Origin: Mariniblastus sp.
GTDB lineage: Bacteria > Planctomycetota > Planctomycetia > Pirellulales > Pirellulaceae
Assembly: GCA_022447555.1 (NCBI GenBank)
Contig: JAKVBF010000005.1
Span: 53,528 to 117,527, forward strand
Direction: 5' to 3'
DNA: 64,000 bases
Below, piece after piece: positions 62,103 to 64,000 of the stretch. The notes beneath the pieces were generated by a model. That model saw only the letters and a program-made list of their open reading frames with translations. It did not search any database and was not told where the DNA came from. Position 1 is the stretch's first letter; the number at the start of each line of letters is the position of its first letter. Position numbers and translations under genes: made by a program.

Positions 62103-63581
62103 CTAGCGAGGCGACTGAGCCCTTAATTGGTCGTTTTTGCTGTTTAAAGGTGGGGCGGCTGGCATATCCCTTCGTTGGTCAGCAAGTCGCGCCGGGGCGG
62201 CCGCTGACGCCTGGAGAATCTCGTTGATTAATCTGGGCGAGGGGTTGGGGATCCGTATCGTCTGGCTGCTTGCTGAGGGATGCCCTTGGGGATGGTTCGA
62301 CCGGAAGATTACGATCACCTCTTGGGGTTCGCCGGATGCGTTCTTGGTTGGCGATTCGGAGGATGATTGTGATCGGTTGGTGTTGGTCCATTCGGGGCCC
62401 CTCAATTCGCGAGCTGCAGGGGGCAGCGATTGGGATGCGTTTGAAACCAATCGTTGGTCAGGCGTTTCCGCCCAGTCATCGGCGGTTTCGTAATTGGTCG
62501 CGATCGCGTTATTCCCATAAAATAGATTGGTCAAATTGACCTCTGCGAGCTGCCAATAAATGGTATTTAGAGCAACGTAAATTCCTTCGTCAAAATCGAC
62601 CGCCGCCGCATTGCAGACACCGACTAACTGGCCACCGGGCGTGAATAAACCACCACCGCTTCTTCCTTCAACGGGTCTCCCGTAGATGTCATATTTATCG
62701 ACGCCGTTGTATTTGGCAAGATTTTTGATGCGTGTTCTGCGAATGGTTGGATTTTCGCCGTGATCGCAGCCAATGCTAAACGCTTGGTCTGAGGTCTGGA
62801 TCAGATAGTTGGGTTGGGCCACAAAGACAGGTTCCACTTCAAAATCTTGAGTCGAGATTGTGACCAAGGCAATATCGCGGTCTCCGGCATCATAATTGAG
62901 TATTCGGCCGGTGGCGGTTTTCGGTTGCCCACTGGCAAAGTCGTATTCTGCCGTCACTTTACCTGTACCCTGGGAGTCTCGAAAAACATGGCCGCAGGTT
63001 AAGACGAGGCATTCATTCTGATGGTGGTGAATGATGGTTCCCGTTGCGTACGATGTTCCTTCCGGATCCGACACCTTCAGTCGGACTGTCGCTCGCAATG
63101 CTCTCAGCTCGGCTGGATTCACCGGTTCGATTGTCCCCTTCATGGACGCATTCGACTTTTGCGAGGTGCCGGCAAGGAGCGAGGGATTTGGGCGCGCCGT
63201 GGTGGACAATGAGTTTGTTGTCGGTAGCGGTTTGGCGCAGTGGGCGAACCAAGACCGTAACGTGGCTCCCGATACCATGCCTGTCTTTCTTCCGACCACC
63301 TCCTGATCAGCGACCAATATCGTCGTAGGTGTTCGCGTGACTTTGAAGTGGCTTGCCCACTCCGGTTGGGCTGTGGTATTTACGATGGTGACGGGAAATC
63401 CTTCATTAGCTAACTGAAGAATGACCGGTTCTAGTTGATGGCATGGACCACAGGATGGATTGGTGAAGAAGTACAAACGTGTGTGACTGATTTGTGAGGT
63501 GTCCGCCGAACTCATTTGAACGGAGGCTGCAATTATAAAGAGGCAGAATATCTGACTCGCGAATTTCACACGTCTTCTCAT
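62103..63581 (-). CDS. Thioredoxin-fold and trypsin-like protease fusion protein
   Basis: The 492-residue product starts at ATG 63581, seven bases after GGAGGG. A signal peptide (1-25) is followed by a thioredoxin domain (about 30-125; FFTNPSCGPCHQLEP with CGPC, then the cis-Pro loop TRTPTTILV). A short linker leads to a chymotrypsin-type protease (about 160-360) with His in LVLTCGHVF, Asp in AGDRDIALVTI and Ser in GRSGGGLFTPGGQLVG. The last 120 residues are Pro/Ser/Asn-rich. A periplasmic protease with a built-in redox domain is rare. Substrate unknown. Both active sites appear complete. Confidence 0.85.
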   Translation of the reverse strand: MRRRVKFASQIFCLFIIAASVQMSSADTSQISHTRLYFFTNPSCGPCHQLEPVILQLANEGFPVTIVNTTAQPEWASHFKVTRTPTTILVADQEVVGRKTGMVSGATLRSWFAHCAKPLPTTNSLSTTARPNPSLLAGTSQKSNASMKGTIEPVNPAELRALRATVRLKVSDPEGTSYATGTIIHHHQNECLVLTCGHVFRDSQGTGKVTAEYDFASGQPKTATGRILNYDAGDRDIALVTISTQDFEVEPVFVAQPNYLIQTSDQAFSIGCDHGENPTIRRTRIKNLAKYNGVDKYDIYGRPVEGRSGGGLFTPGGQLVGVCNAAAVDFDEGIYVALNTIYWQLAEVNLTNLFYGNNAIATNYETADDWAETPDQRLVSNASQSLPPAARELRGPEWTNTNRSQSSSESPTKNASGEPQEVIVIFRSNHPQGHPSASSQTIRIPNPSPRLINEILQASAAAPARLADQRRDMPAAPPLNSKNDQLRAQSPR

Positions 63582-63934
63582 TATCAATCCCTCCGTGGAC
63601 TGAATTCCTGGGTAAAATGTTGACCGATCATTCCTTGAACGGGCCACCAGAAAGCCGTGAAAGCCGAAACAGTGAATCAAAAATTACGACGAAACTTACC
63701 TGCGATTTGGTACCCGTTTATGGGGCGTACCATACGGAGGTTTCACGAAATTCTGAGCCAACAGGCGGGTGGTCTTCGCCGGAACATTGAGACCGAATCC
63801 TTCGCGCTACCTCTCGTCCTGATTGCCTGACCGATTAGAATGAAAATATCAAAACGGTGAAACCTGAATCCGACGAAAATTTCGTGTCCGGCAGGAATGA
63901 AACTGCTAGCTTTTTGTAAGCCGAGGTCCAGACA
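63582..63934. other. Intergenic gap before the window edge
   Basis: About 350 bases upstream of the thioredoxin-trypsin gene, with no supported gene. A 65-codon minus frame (63743-63940) has no recognisable motif. It should carry divergent promoters for the protease gene and for the partial gene at 63935. Confidence 0.4.
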
Positions 63935-64000
63935 GTGCATAATATAAACAAATTGTTTGGATTTACTTTTCTAGTAAGTCTGCTGGCAGGTCTCTGGTGC
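63935..64000 (+). CDS. Start of a probable exported or lipoprotein gene, cut by the window end
   Basis: From GTG 63935, preceded by GAGG, the frame reads MHNINKLFGFTFLVSLLAGLWC without a stop up to the window edge. A short basic start, a hydrophobic run and a final Cys suggest a signal peptide or lipobox, but 22 codons are too few to be certain. Confidence 0.35.
   Translation, partial: MHNINKLFGFTFLVSLLAGLWC

Noticed and set aside
1-64000. tRNA, rRNA, CRISPR, insertion sequence or prophage
   Set aside because: I read the intergenic regions for cloverleaf ends, regular repeats, transposase or integrase motifs and terminal repeats with target duplications and found none. A tRNA scan would be needed to be certain.

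Overview
The window looks like chromosomal DNA of a planctomycete, most likely a Pirellulaceae-like bacterium. The basis is gene content and style, not a database match. It holds very large secretin-type and secretin-N proteins with glycine- or glutamine-rich linkers, a type II secretion operon with PilM/PilN/PilO-like rather than standard GspL/GspM genes, and many exported proteins with RG- or Pro/Ser-rich tails. It also has a MoxR/DUF58 pair, an HTTM protein and a membrane-bound spermidine-synthase-like protein. I see no rRNA, tRNA, CRISPR array, insertion sequence, integrase or phage gene, so this is core-type chromosome rather than an island.

Layout. 1-9 kb: fdhD translationally coupled to a membrane spermidine-synthase-like gene, polX, a yraN-type nuclease-fold gene, a membrane-anchored TPR-like gene and a UvrD/Rep-type helicase. 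9-18.9 kb: a lipoprotein joining a FlgI-like domain to HEAT repeats, smc, an HTH plus pseudo-receiver regulator, moaC, a polyprenyl synthase and nrdR. 19.7-31.4 kb: a Crp/Fnr regulator, a 1021-residue secretin-N protein with no channel domain, tsaD, an HTTM protein, a BON protein, a large exported protein of unknown function and trkA. 31.5-37.7 kb: a surface-polysaccharide cluster with four glycosyltransferase-like genes and galE. 37.8-44.3 kb: moxR and DUF58, a glycine-zipper lipoprotein, and a three-gene unit (PQQ-type propeller, SDR-fold protein, carboxylesterase).

44.3-60.6 kb, minus strand: an almost complete type II secretion/pseudopilus cluster read in the order gspE, gspF, gspG, gspH, gspI, gspJ, gspK, pilM/N-like, pilO/P-like, gspD, a lipoprotein, then a FliG-family protein. 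The cytoplasmic ATPase, inner-membrane platform, pseudopilins, assembly proteins and outer-membrane secretin are all present; the prepilin peptidase is not in the window. 61-64 kb: a Spy/LTXXQ-like exported protein with a clear terminator, a thioredoxin-trypsin fusion, and the first codons of an exported protein cut by the window edge.

The points most worth following are the FliG-family gene that ends the secretion cluster and lacks several torque residues, the FlgI/HEAT lipoprotein, the channel-less secretin-N protein, the thioredoxin-protease fusion, the HTH/pseudo-receiver protein, an SDR without its catalytic Tyr, and a long perfect inverted repeat upstream of gspE. All functional calls come from reading motifs by eye; no search was run.
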